A DNA stretch of 64,000 bases from Coriobacteriaceae bacterium AF45-21. GTDB taxonomy: Bacteria; Actinomycetota; Coriobacteriia; Coriobacteriales; Coriobacteriaceae. Below the pieces are notes generated by a model. It saw nothing but the letters and a program-made list of their open reading frames with translations. It was not told the origin of the DNA and searched no databases. Of the stretch, positions 1 through 9,346 are shown piece after piece. The position numbers and the translations under genes are program-made. Each line of letters begins with the position of its first letter. The stretch's first letter is position 1. Where the stretch lies: contig JAQCYU010000002.1 of NCBI GenBank assembly GCA_027682925.1, forward strand, positions 62,001 through 126,000, given 5' to 3'.

Positions 1-1343
1 GTTCAGGACAAGCTCGCGACCGCCGCCAATGACATTGCGGCGCTGCAGACCTCTGAGTCTATGGGCGAGTTAGCCGACCTCATGGACGTCGACGTCAATG
101 ACGTGGCAGATTTCATGGCATCTCCGGTTGAGCTGACGTCCAAGTCAATCTATCCGGTCAAGAGCTTTGGCTCGGGCATCGCGCCCTTCTACACCAATCT
201 GGCGCTGTGGGTAGGCGGCTATGTGCTCATCGCTATCTATAAACTCGAGGTCGACCGCGAGGGCATCGGTAGCTTTACGGCGCGTCAGGGCTACTTTGGC
301 CGCTGGCTGCTGCTGGTGATCCTGGGTGCGTTGCAGGCCATCATCGTTACGGTGGGAGATCTGGTCATTGGCGTTCAGTGCGTCAATCCGCTGCTCTTTG
401 TACTGGGCGGCATCGCTATTTCGTTCACCTACGTCAATATCATCTATGCGCTGTCCACCACGTTTAAGCATATCGGTAAAGCCATTGGCGTCATCCTCGT
501 CATTGTGCAGATCCCCGGCTCGTCGGGCATGTATCCCATCGAGATGATGCCCGGCTTCTTCCAATGGCTGCATCCGCTGCTGCCCTTCACCTATGGCATC
601 AACCTGCTGCGCGAGACCGTCGGTGGCATGTATTCGTTCAACTACCTGTTCAACCTGTGCATCCTGGGCGTGTTCCTTGCCATCGCACTCTTTATTGGCT
701 TGCAGCTGCGTCCGCTGCTGCTCAACCTCAACCTGCTCTTTGACAAGCAGCTTTCCACGACGGGCCTCATGATCTGCGAGTCCAACGACCTGCCGCGCCA
801 GCGCTATTCGCTGCGCACGGCCATGCGCGTCATGCTCGATTCGGATTCGTACCGTCGCGAGCTGCTCGATCATGCCGTGGCGTTTGAGCATCGCTACCCG
901 TACTACATCAAGGGCGGTTTTGCCGCGTGGTAGGCGTGCAGGTTCTGCTCTTTGTGCTTTCGACGGTGCTCGATATCGACAATAACGGCAAGATCATCCT
1001 GCTCGTTATCTGGATCATTTCGGTTATCGCCATCTGCGGCTGGCTCATCAACATCGAATACATCCGTGCGAGCCTCAATACCCAGATGCGTATCTCGGCG
1101 CTTTCGGACGAGGACCTTCGCCGCGAGATGCGCGAGCACACGGCTGCCATCCCTGCCGCCCGTCGCATGTTTGGTCTCAACGCCAGCGAGCGTGGCGCCA
1201 AGGGAGGCGAACAGCCTACGAGCCGTCTGTCGCATATCGGTGCGCATCGTAAGGCTCAAGATGCCGACGGCGCTGACAACGTAAACGGAAACGACGGGGA
1301 CACCACCTCGCTTGGCAAGCACTCTAAAGGAGGTGAGGCATAA
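1..1343 (+). CDS. YhgE/Pip-type membrane protein, C-terminal part (5' partial, frameshifted)
   Basis: The frame is already open at base 1, so the N-terminus lies outside the window. The visible part carries the hydrophobic C-terminal block of the YhgE/Pip family, with about six membrane segments, and shares motifs with the next gene (an APFYT-x-L-x-LWVG stretch and LPFT-x-GIN). Members are membrane proteins related to ABC-2 permeases and phage-receptor-like Pip; a transported substrate is not established. The first frame stops at TAG 931-933, but the protein plainly continues one frame over with another membrane pair (VQVLLFVLSTVL) and a charged tail to 1343. Restoring one base near 925 gives one protein. 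It ends 0 bp from the next start, so the two YhgE genes form an operon. Confidence 0.75.
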
Positions 1344-3533
1344 ATGAAAAACATCCTGCACCTGTTTAAGCGCGATGTCCAAAACGTGTCTCGCTCCGTG
1401 ATCGGCATGGTCGTCGTGATGGGCCTGATCATCGTGCCATGTCTCTATGCATGGTTTAACATCGCCGGAAGCTGGGATCCCTACGGCAATACCGGCAACC
1501 TTAAGATTGCAGTGGTCAACACCGATGAGGGTTACGAGAGCGATCTGATTCCCGTCGAGGTCAACGTGGGCGAAAACGTAACCGCCACCCTGCGCGGCAA
1601 CGAGAACTTCGACTGGGTCGTCCTCAACGACCGTGATAAGGCGATTGAGGGCGTTAAGTCGGGCGCGTACTACGCTGCCGTCGTTATCCCTAAAACGTTT
1701 AGCGCCGACATGATGACGCTTTTCTCGACCGAGGTGAAGCACGCCGATATCGAGTTCTATGAGAATCAGAAGGCCAACGCCATCGCACAGATCGTGACTG
1801 AAAAGGGTTCGAGCGCCGTCCAGAGTCAGGTCAACGAGACCTTTACCAAGACCATCACGACCATCGGCCTTAAGACCGTGTCCAGCCTGCTCGACTATAT
1901 GAGTACCGACCAGGTGAGCAGCTTTATCGCCAATCTGTCCTCGACGCTGGGCGATTCGGTCGAGGACCTGCAGGACGTTCAGGCGAGTGCGACGTCGCTC
2001 GCGGGCATTTTGAGCTCCACGTCCGATTCACTGACATCGGCGGGCGGCATGCTCAAGCAGACGGGCACCGTTGATGAGTCGACGAAGCAGCTGATGGAGC
2101 ACGCCAAGAGTGGCATCAATGATTCCAAGGAAGCGCTCAAGGCCGCCAACGATGCCGTTGACGCGGCGATTGACGGAAGCGCGGGCTCGTTCGACAACGT
2201 GTCCGCCGAGCTTGCGAAGGCATTCGATGCCGCGAATCAGCATGTTTACCTTACGGTGTCTCAGCTCAACGAAGCCGCAGCGGCGCTCAATACGCGTGCT
2301 GACGATATCGATGCGATGACCGATCAGCTCCGTAACCTTGCCGACCAGGTGAGTGATGACAAGCTCAAAGACGGTCTCGAGTCCGCTGCGACGTCGCTGG
2401 GCAGAATTGCCGTGGAGTACCGCAACAATGCGAAGGACCTGACGGCGACCGCAAAGTCCCTTTCGGACGGCATGGCGGAGGTCAACAACTCGCGTGCCGA
2501 GGTCGACCAGGCCATCGCCGATGCCAAGGCGGGTATCTCGGGAGCCAAGTCCGACTACGATTCCACGTTCTCGGTTAAGGCCAAGGAGCTCAAGAAGACC
2601 ATTTCGGGCGTTCTGGATTCCCTGAACGGTATCTCGGGTGACTTGGATAGCGCCGTGAGCGGTCTGACCGACGCCTCTGGCTCGCTCGCAAAGGGCCTCT
2701 CCAAGGCTGCGACGCTGGTCAACAAGGCTTCCGATCAGCTGGGTGAGGCATCGGACAAGATCAGCGCCTTTAAGGACGAGCTCGATGGCGCCCTGATGTC
2801 GGACGACCTTGCCACGATCAAGACGATGATTGGCAACGACCCCGAGGGTTTGGCCGTGTCGCTTTCCGGTCCCGTCGCGCTCGATCGCAAGCCGGTCTAT
2901 CCGATCCGCAACTACGGTTCGGCCATGGCGCCGTTCTACACGATTCTGTCGCTTTGGGTCGGCTCGATCGTGCTGGCAGCCATGATGAAGGTGTCGGTTG
3001 ACGATGAACTTATCAACGAGCTCATCCCCGTACGCCTGCACGAGATCTATCTGGGCCGTTACCTGTTCTTTGGCGGTTTGGCCCTGCTGCAGGCAACGCT
3101 CGTGTGCGCGGGCGACATTCTGTTCTTTGGCATTCAGTGCGACAACCCGCTGCAGTTTGTGCTGGCGGGCTGGGTCGCGAGTCTCGTGTTCTCCAATATC
3201 GTCTACACGCTCACCGTGTCGTTTGGCGATATCGGCAAGGCGCTCGCCGTCGTGCTGCTGGTCATGCAGGTCGGCGGTTCGGGCGGCACGTTCCCCATCG
3301 AGATGACCGGCCCCGTGTTCCAGGCGATCTATCCGTTCCTGCCGTTCACCCACGGCATCAACGCCATGCATGCCGCCATGGCTGGCGCCTACCATATGGA
3401 GTACTGGATTGAGCTGGGTATCTTGGCGAGCTATCTGATTCCGTCGCTGGCACTGGGCGTCGTCTTCCGCCGCCCGGTCATCAAAGCCAACGACTGGATC
3501 ATCGAAAAGCTGGAGTCGACTAAGTTGATCTAG
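1344..3533 (+). CDS. YhgE/Pip domain membrane protein
   Basis: This 729-residue protein has the full YhgE/Pip layout: one N-terminal membrane helix (about residues 18-38), a long polar, alanine- and serine-rich helical region (about 180-510) likely outside the membrane, and five or six C-terminal membrane helices (about 530-725). The ATG at 1344 follows a strong AAAGGAGGTG ribosome site. It directly follows a paralogue, and such pairs are common, which suggests a two-protein membrane complex. The family is linked to phage infection in lactococci and to type VII secretion-like export in other bacteria, but no specific role can be read here. A rho-independent terminator follows at 3630. Confidence 0.85.
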   Translation: MKNILHLFKRDVQNVSRSVIGMVVVMGLIIVPCLYAWFNIAGSWDPYGNTGNLKIAVVNTDEGYESDLIPVEVNVGENVTATLRGNENFDWVVLNDRDKAIEGVKSGAYYAAVVIPKTFSADMMTLFSTEVKHADIEFYENQKANAIAQIVTEKGSSAVQSQVNETFTKTITTIGLKTVSSLLDYMSTDQVSSFIANLSSTLGDSVEDLQDVQASATSLAGILSSTSDSLTSAGGMLKQTGTVDESTKQLMEHAKSGINDSKEALKAANDAVDAAIDGSAGSFDNVSAELAKAFDAANQHVYLTVSQLNEAAAALNTRADDIDAMTDQLRNLADQVSDDKLKDGLESAATSLGRIAVEYRNNAKDLTATAKSLSDGMAEVNNSRAEVDQAIADAKAGISGAKSDYDSTFSVKAKELKKTISGVLDSLNGISGDLDSAVSGLTDASGSLAKGLSKAATLVNKASDQLGEASDKISAFKDELDGALMSDDLATIKTMIGNDPEGLAVSLSGPVALDRKPVYPIRNYGSAMAPFYTILSLWVGSIVLAAMMKVSVDDELINELIPVRLHEIYLGRYLFFGGLALLQATLVCAGDILFFGIQCDNPLQFVLAGWVASLVFSNIVYTLTVSFGDIGKALAVVLLVMQVGGSGGTFPIEMTGPVFQAIYPFLPFTHGINAMHAAMAGAYHMEYWIELGILASYLIPSLALGVVFRRPVIKANDWIIEKLESTKLI

Positions 3534-3629
3534 TTCAGCCAGGTAAACGCCGTCGGAACATCGAGATCTTCCAGTTTGATACTTTATTATGCTGGATTGC
3601 GATGCAACACCGGTTGTTGCTACAGTAGC

Positions 3630-3666
3630 GGGGCGTACCGGGGGTCCGGTGCGCCCCGTTTTATTT
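3630..3666 (+). terminator. Terminator after the YhgE pair
   Basis: A 10-bp stem (GGGGCGTACC with GGTGCGCCCC, one G-T pair) with an 8-nt loop is followed by GTTTTATTT. It separates the YhgE operon from the EamA gene. Confidence 0.75.
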
Positions 3667-3733
3667 GACCATGAGGCGGCACGCGGCCATGCACGTGCGG
3701 ACACCACGCCCAGACTGAGCGCGAGGATGCCCT

Positions 3734-4717
3734 ATGGCCCAGAATGCCGTTGATGAAATCGAAAACATGCCCGATAGCCCTGTAGCGCGCGAAGACCTGG
3801 GTGCCGGCGGCACCTCCCGCGGCGCCGGCGCGCGTTCTCCGTTCTTCTGGAAGGTCTTGCTGCTTTCGGTGGCGGTCATCTGGGGCTATTCCTTTACCAC
3901 CATGAAAGATGCGCTCGATACCGTTCCGGTGTTCGAGCTGGTCTACGTTCGCTTTCTCCCGGCTTCGCTGGTTATGTTCGCCATCTTCCGTAAACGCATC
4001 ATCGCACACTTTAATGCTCGCAACCTTATCGTCGGGCTGGGCATGGGTGCGCTCATGTGGGGAGCATACGGACTGCAGACGATTGGCCTGGCACAGACCA
4101 CGGCAGGCAAGAGTGCATTTTTGACGGGCACGTACTGTATCCTTGTGCCGTTTGCCAGCTATGTCCTGAGCGGCGAAAAGCTCACTCGCTATAACCTGGG
4201 TGCGGCACTGCTGTGCCTGGCGGGCATTGGCCTGGTGGCACTCGATAGCGTCGAGTTCAATATCGGCGATGCCATTACGCTGGGCGGCGCGGTCTTCTTC
4301 GCCATCCAGATGGCGGTGACCGCCAAGTACGGTCGCAAAATGGACATCAACGTCATCACGTTTTGGATGTTTGTGGGCAATGGCATCCTAAGCCTGGTCT
4401 CGTCGCTGCTATTCGAGACCCAGGCGCCTCTGTCCGTGTGGACGCCGAATTTTATCTGTGTGATGGCGTTTCTCTCGGTGGGCTGCACATGCGTGGCTCT
4501 GCTCATCCAAAACGTCGGCCTGGCGCATGTCCCGGCTTCGACGGGCTCGCTGCTCCTTTCGATGGAATCGCCTTCGGGCGTGTTGTTTTCGGTGCTGCTG
4601 ATGGGGGAGGCGCTCACCTCGCGCCTGCTCGCCGGCTTTGTGCTTATCTTCCTGTCGATTATCTTGAGCGAGACTCACTTCGATTTTTTGCGTCGAAAGC
4701 CGCGCTCGCAATTGTAA
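3734..4717 (+). CDS. EamA/DMT-family drug-metabolite exporter
   Basis: A 327-residue protein with about ten hydrophobic segments arranged as two five-helix EamA repeats after a polar N-terminal tail of about 40 residues. The first repeat opens with WGYSFTTMKDAL, typical of the drug/metabolite transporter superfamily (RhaT/YdcZ type); the substrate is unknown. The ATG at 3734 has only a weak GAGG upstream; no better start is present. It stands alone between two terminators. Confidence 0.8.
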   Translation: MAQNAVDEIENMPDSPVAREDLGAGGTSRGAGARSPFFWKVLLLSVAVIWGYSFTTMKDALDTVPVFELVYVRFLPASLVMFAIFRKRIIAHFNARNLIVGLGMGALMWGAYGLQTIGLAQTTAGKSAFLTGTYCILVPFASYVLSGEKLTRYNLGAALLCLAGIGLVALDSVEFNIGDAITLGGAVFFAIQMAVTAKYGRKMDINVITFWMFVGNGILSLVSSLLFETQAPLSVWTPNFICVMAFLSVGCTCVALLIQNVGLAHVPASTGSLLLSMESPSGVLFSVLLMGEALTSRLLAGFVLIFLSIILSETHFDFLRRKPRSQL

Positions 4718-4728
4718 ACAACTTGTTG

Positions 4729-4755
4729 CGCCGCCCTCCTGGGGCGGCGTTTTTT
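4729..4755 (+). terminator. Terminator after the EamA exporter
   Basis: An 8-bp GC stem (CGCCGCCC with GGGCGGCG), 5-nt loop and a run of six T follow the stop codon at 4717. Confidence 0.85.
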
Positions 4756-4833
4756 ATGACTCGCCTTTAAAGTTGTACCTTGCACTTTACGCTATCAAAG
4801 TGCTTACTGCAAAAACGTTACTGGAGGGCATTT

Positions 4834-6129
4834 ATGGCACCAGCTCAGTCCGATCTTCAACCGCAATCAGCGCCCAAGGCCACCGCAGCGGCGCAGGCCG
4901 CTATCGGTGACGGTCTCGTTGCAGAAGCTCAGGCTTTTGCAGACGAGCTCGCTGCGTGGCGACACGATTTACACCAGATGCCCGAGCTGGGTAATAGCCT
5001 CCCACAGACCTCTGCGTATATTCAAGCGCGCCTGACCGAGATGGAAATCCCATTTGCCACGCTCGTCGATGGTTCCTGTGTCGTGGGCCTTGTCGGCGCC
5101 GGCGCCGCCGCGGCCCAGGGCAATGGCGTCTGCACGGACGAACAGGCCGGTACGGTCATCATGCTCCGTGGCGACATGGATGCCCTGCCCGTTGCCGAAG
5201 AGTCAGGCGAGCCTTTCGCCTCTACGAACGGCTGCATGCACGCATGTGGACACGATATGCACGCGACGGCGTTGCTTGGAGCGGCGCGCCTGCTCAAGGC
5301 CCGCGAGTCTGCGCTTGTCGACGCCAACGCCACGGTTAAGTTGCTGTTCCAGCCGGGCGAGGAAACCTTTGAGGGTGCCCGCGCCGCCATCGCCGACGGT
5401 CTGCTGCAGAACCCGCGTCCCCAGGCCGCCTTTGCCATGCATGTCAATAGCCAGTCGCCGCTTGGCCTGGTGCTCTACGGCAGCCCGGCGCTCTCGGGCG
5501 TGTACGGTTTTCGCATCACGCTTCAGGGCAAGGGCGGCCATGGCTCGAGCCCCGAGATCTGCATCGACCCCATCACGGCCGGCGTCCATGTGCATCTGGC
5601 GCTTCAGGAGCTTATCTCTCGCGAGGTGCCGGCGGCCAAGGAGGTCGCGCTTACCGTTGGCAAGTTCGCCGGCGGTCAGGCCGCAAATGTCATCCCCGAC
5701 ACTTGTGTGCTCGAGGGAACGCTGCGTGGCTTCGACGTCGAGCTCATGGAGCACCTCAAGACCCGCATCGCGGAGGTCGTCAAAGGCGTTGCCACGACCT
5801 ATCGTACGCCGGCGACTATCGAGACACTCTCGGATGTTCCCCCGCTCGTACTCGACGACGGCATGACGCAGGCGTCGCTTGGCTACGTGGGCGCGGTGCT
5901 GCCCAAGTCCGCCTTCCTGCCGCTGTTCCACGCCATGGCGAGCGAGGACTTCGCGTTGATCTCGAGCGAGATCCCGAGCGCGTACTTTACCGTGGGCGCT
6001 GCTGTGACTGATACGGACGAGCATTTTGCTCAGCATCATCCCAAGGCACGTTTTAGCGATGCCGAGCTTCCCCTTGGCGCCGCGGCTTATGCCGCCGTCG
6101 CTTTGGGCTACATCGCCGACCACCGGTAG
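4834..6129 (+). CDS. M20-family amidohydrolase (hippurate/N-acyl amino acid hydrolase type)
   Basis: A 431-residue zinc-dependent amidohydrolase of the M20D group, which removes acyl groups from amino acids or opens related amides in the cytoplasm. Family signatures are present in order: DLHQMPELG, RGDMDALPVAEE, MHACGHDMHAT with the metal-binding Cys/His set, FQPGEE, and MASEDF near the C-terminus. The lid domain sits between. An upstream in-frame ATG at 4780 exists, but the start at 4834 has CTGGAGGG at the right distance and removes an unusual N-terminal tail. The downstream MFS gene begins 39 bp later and is probably co-transcribed, which suggests hydrolysis and transport of related compounds. 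Confidence 0.85.
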   Translation: MAPAQSDLQPQSAPKATAAAQAAIGDGLVAEAQAFADELAAWRHDLHQMPELGNSLPQTSAYIQARLTEMEIPFATLVDGSCVVGLVGAGAAAAQGNGVCTDEQAGTVIMLRGDMDALPVAEESGEPFASTNGCMHACGHDMHATALLGAARLLKARESALVDANATVKLLFQPGEETFEGARAAIADGLLQNPRPQAAFAMHVNSQSPLGLVLYGSPALSGVYGFRITLQGKGGHGSSPEICIDPITAGVHVHLALQELISREVPAAKEVALTVGKFAGGQAANVIPDTCVLEGTLRGFDVELMEHLKTRIAEVVKGVATTYRTPATIETLSDVPPLVLDDGMTQASLGYVGAVLPKSAFLPLFHAMASEDFALISSEIPSAYFTVGAAVTDTDEHFAQHHPKARFSDAELPLGAAAYAAVALGYIADHR

Positions 6130-6168
6130 CACCCAATCTTGCTACTCGTTTGCTTAAAAAGGAACAGT

Positions 6169-7472
6169 ATGTCTCAGCAACGTAAGTTCTTCCCCGGCTG
6201 GCTCGTGGTGGCCTCCGGCTTTGTGATCATGGCCACGTGCTACACCATTTTCGTCAACTGCATGAGCCTGTTCCAGCCGCTCATCGTCAGCGACTTGGGG
6301 ATATCTCTTGCGCAGTACAACATCTCCAATGCGATCTCCACGGTGGTGAGCGTTATCGGATCGCTTGTCATTGGCCATGTTGCCGACAAGGTTAGTGGTC
6401 GTATTTTGGGTTCGCTTACCGTCATCGCCACCTCGGCGGTGCTCGTGGGCATGAGCTTTGTCGGTGAGCTGTGGCAGGTCTACGTGCTCTTTGCCGTCTC
6501 GGGCTGCTTCGCCGTCGCATCGACCCGTCTGCTTATTAGCCTGGTGACCGCTAATTGGTTTACCGCCAAGCGCGGTCTTGCCATCTCCATCGCGCTTTCG
6601 GGCTCGGGCTTTGGCGGTGCCATCCTTTCGCCGATTGTGAGTTCACTTATCGTGAGCGTGGGTTGGCGCTCCGCCTTTCTGGTGCTTGCCGCCGTCTGCA
6701 TGGTGGCGGCGCTGCCCATCACGGCGTATTCCTTCCGCACCAAACCTTCCGAGATTGGCCTGAAGCCGCTCGGCGAGAACCCGGGCGATCCGTCCGTCTC
6801 GACGGCTGGCGACAAGGACGAGCGCACGGCGCCCGAGGTTAACGTTGGCTGGTCTCGCATCAAGAAGAGCCCGGCGTTTTGGCTGCTCGTCGTCGCCTTT
6901 CTCTTTATGGGCCTCGTTAACGGCGCCATTTTGCCCAACCAGGTCACCAACATGACGAGCGTTACCGTCAACGGTGCCAAGATCGTCACGGGTGGCCACG
7001 ACCCCATGTGGGCCGGTACGGTTCTTTCGGCCTACATGGTCACCGTCGTTATCGCCAAGATTTCGCTCGGCGCCATTTACGACCGTTTTGGCCTGCGCTT
7101 TGGCAATGTGCTGGGTTCTGTCGCGTGCATCATCGCCTGCGCCGCCTGTGCTTTCCCGCAACCGACCTTGGCCCCATTGTGGCTGCCATTAGCTTTGGAA
7201 TCGGAACGTGCATGGGCACCATCACGCCTACCATTGCCGCGTCCAAGCAGTTTGGCATGGCCGACCTGGGCAAGGTAACGGGCACCATCACCTCGCTCGA
7301 GATGGTTGGCGGCACGGTGGGCGCCATCGTCTCGGGAATACTGTTCGATGCCACGGGCTCCTTTACGAGCACATGGATCGTGTGCCTGGCGTGCTCGGTG
7401 GCAATGCTGGTGTTCCTGCTGGCGTCTGAGCCCATCGCGGCTAAGCTGCGCGCGAGCGTGGCGGGGGAGTAG
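6169..7472 (+). CDS. MFS transporter (frameshifted)
   Basis: A twelve-helix major facilitator carrier of about 434 residues once the frame is repaired. The opening FFPGWLVVASGFVIM and the spacing of helices resemble the oxalate/formate and monocarboxylate antiporter-like group; the cargo is not known. Reading runs in one frame to about 7155, where the protein continues in the next frame (FPATDLGPIVAAISFGIGT); one C missing from a CCCC run explains it. The ATG at 6169 follows AAAAAGGA; the longer TTG start at 6139 lacks a ribosome site. It follows the M20 hydrolase closely. Confidence 0.75.
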
Positions 7473-7508
7473 GGACGACGTCGCTCGTAGCTCTTTGCCC
7501 CGTTTTGT

Positions 7509-7572
7509 CCGTGGCTGCCTTGGAAGCCGAATGGATGCTCGTACCGTCATTCGGTTTCCCATGCAGCCACGG
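7509..7572. repeat. Long intergenic hairpin 1 upstream of hisS
   Basis: A 64-nt inverted repeat in the 303-bp gap before hisS: outer arms CCGTGGCTGC and GCAGCCACGG pair perfectly, and inner arms GGAAGCCGAATG and CATTCGGTTTCC pair with one wobble. It has no T-run on either strand, so it is not a simple terminator. Confidence 0.6.
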
Positions 7573-7651
7573 GCTCAAGAGATGACCCGAAGTCTTTCCG
7601 TCCAACGGATTTTGTGATCCGAAGAGGCGGAAGGATTGCAGATTGCACACC

Positions 7652-7710
7652 GCGGCGTGCATCTGGCCGAACGAGTCCCCATACCCTCGTTCGGTCAGAT
7701 GCACCGCCGC
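7652..7710. repeat. Long intergenic hairpin 2 upstream of hisS
   Basis: A second inverted repeat with arms of 24-25 nt (7652-7675 and 7686-7710), one wobble and one single-base bulge, and a 10-nt loop. The bulge is exactly where one G of a GG pair seems missing. It lies about 65 bp before the hisS start, so it may sit in the hisS leader. No T-box motifs were seen. Confidence 0.55.
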
Positions 7711-7775
7711 TGTTTGTGTTTGTGCCGTATAATGACCACTACCTATGACGCGATACAAAAGAAAGGTGTTTGCCC

Positions 7776-9089
7776 ATGCAGGCACAGAAGGCGGAGGGAA
7801 CCCGCGACCTTATCGGCGCTGAGATGCGCGCCTGGCAAAAGATGCAGCAGATTGCTGCCGGCGTGTTCGAGCCGTTTGGCTTTAAGCCCATCGAGACGCC
7901 CGCCATCGAGCAGGTGGACGTGTTTGTCCACGGCATCGGCCAGTCGACCGACGTCGTGCGCAAGGAGATGTTCCGCGTGTTTAGCGGCGCCAACCTGGAG
8001 CGCGTCTTTACCGAGGGCACCGATACCAAGCTCAAGCCCAAGCAGCGCCTGGCGCTTCGTCCCGAGGGCACGGCTGGCGTGGTGCGCGCCGTCGTGGAGA
8101 ACAACTTGGTGCCCCAGGGCTCCACGCCGTTTAAGGCTTACTACGCCGAGGCCATGTTCCGTGGCGAGCGTCCCCAGAAGGGCCGCTTGCGCCAGTTCCA
8201 TCAGGTGGGCATCGAGTGGCTCGGCGCTCCCGATCCGGCGGCAGACGCCGAGTGCATCATTATGCTCATGGAGTTTTACAAGCGCCTGGGCTTCGATCTG
8301 TCCAAGCTCCGTCTGCTCATTAACTCGATGGGCGATGCCCAATGCCGTCCGGCCTATCGCGAGCAGGTTAAGCAGTTCATTCTCGACCACGCCGATGAGA
8401 TGTGCGACGAGTGCCGCGAGCGCGCCGAGCTTAACCCGCTGCGCGCCTTCGACTGCAAGAACGACCACTGCCGCGAGATCATGGCCGACGCCCCGCTGAT
8501 GGGCGACAACCTGTGCGATGAGTGCCGCGAGCACTACGAGCAGGTCAAGCGCTATCTGGACGTCGCCGGTATCGAGTACGTCGAGGATCCCACCCTGGTG
8601 CGCGGCCTGGACTACTACACCCGTACCGTCTTTGAGGTCGAGGCCCCTGGCGCCGGCGTCGGCTCCATCGGTGGCGGCGGCCGCTACGATGGCCTGGTCG
8701 AGCTCGAGGGCGGCAAGCCCACGGCCGGCGTCGGCTTCGCCGTCGGTTTTGAGCGCGCCCTGCTGGCCCTTCAGGCATTTGGTAACGACTTGGGTGCCGA
8801 GGAGGCCCCGTGCGTCTACGTCGCCAATGCCGGCAAGGAGCTGCGTCAGAACGTCTTTGCCATCACGCAGGAGCTTCGCGCCGCAGGCATCGTGACCGAG
8901 GCCGACTACCAGGGTCGTTCGCTCAAGGCCCAGTTTAAGCAGGCCGACAAGGTGGGCGCCAAGCTCATCCTGGTCCTGGGCGGCGACGAGCTTGCCGCCG
9001 GCAAGGTCAAGGTGCGCGACATGCAGAGTCACGACGAGGTTCTCGTCGATTTGGCCAACGTGGTCGAGGCGGTTCGCGAGCGCCTGTAG
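7776..9089 (+). CDS. hisS: Histidine--tRNA ligase
   Basis: A class II aminoacyl-tRNA synthetase of 437 residues that charges tRNA-His. Motif 2 is visible as AMFRGERPQKGRLRQFHQ, preceded by LRPEGTAGVVRA; the histidine-specific motifs GLDYYTRTVFE and IGGGGRYDGL and motif 3 (GVGFAVGFERAL) follow, and the C-terminal anticodon-binding domain starts near residue 340. The insertion domain holds four Cys in DECRE-type pairs (about residues 210-255). The ATG at 7776 is preferred over a TTG two codons earlier; GAAAGG lies upstream. Confidence 0.95.
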   Translation: MQAQKAEGTRDLIGAEMRAWQKMQQIAAGVFEPFGFKPIETPAIEQVDVFVHGIGQSTDVVRKEMFRVFSGANLERVFTEGTDTKLKPKQRLALRPEGTAGVVRAVVENNLVPQGSTPFKAYYAEAMFRGERPQKGRLRQFHQVGIEWLGAPDPAADAECIIMLMEFYKRLGFDLSKLRLLINSMGDAQCRPAYREQVKQFILDHADEMCDECRERAELNPLRAFDCKNDHCREIMADAPLMGDNLCDECREHYEQVKRYLDVAGIEYVEDPTLVRGLDYYTRTVFEVEAPGAGVGSIGGGGRYDGLVELEGGKPTAGVGFAVGFERALLALQAFGNDLGAEEAPCVYVANAGKELRQNVFAITQELRAAGIVTEADYQGRSLKAQFKQADKVGAKLILVLGGDELAAGKVKVRDMQSHDEVLVDLANVVEAVRERL

Positions 9090-9146
9090 CGCATCTTTTT
9101 GAGCTGCGGGCCTGCTAACGTGCCCTGCTCATGGAGAGCGATTGTT

Positions 9147-9185
9147 ACGGGGGTGTTTCGCATTTATGCGGAATGCCCCCGTTTG
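9147..9185 (+). terminator. Terminator after hisS
   Basis: A 16-bp stem (9147-9162 with 9167-9182, a few wobble pairs) with a 4-nt loop and a short T-run follows hisS. Confidence 0.7.
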
Positions 9186-9346
9186 CATATGCCGTCCACC
9201 GAGAAATACGACCATTTGGGGCAAAAACCCTTGCAATGCAGAAAATACTTTTGTGTGGTAAAGCGCAATCAGTGTCGAAAGTATTTCTCAAGCGCCTATA
9301 ATGAATACCGCATGTTACGTGCATAGAAGGAGGAATGGGAGGAAAC

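Noticed and set aside
7473-7775. T-box leader upstream of hisS
   Set aside because: Long hairpins are present, but I found no T-box sequence or terminator/antiterminator pair.
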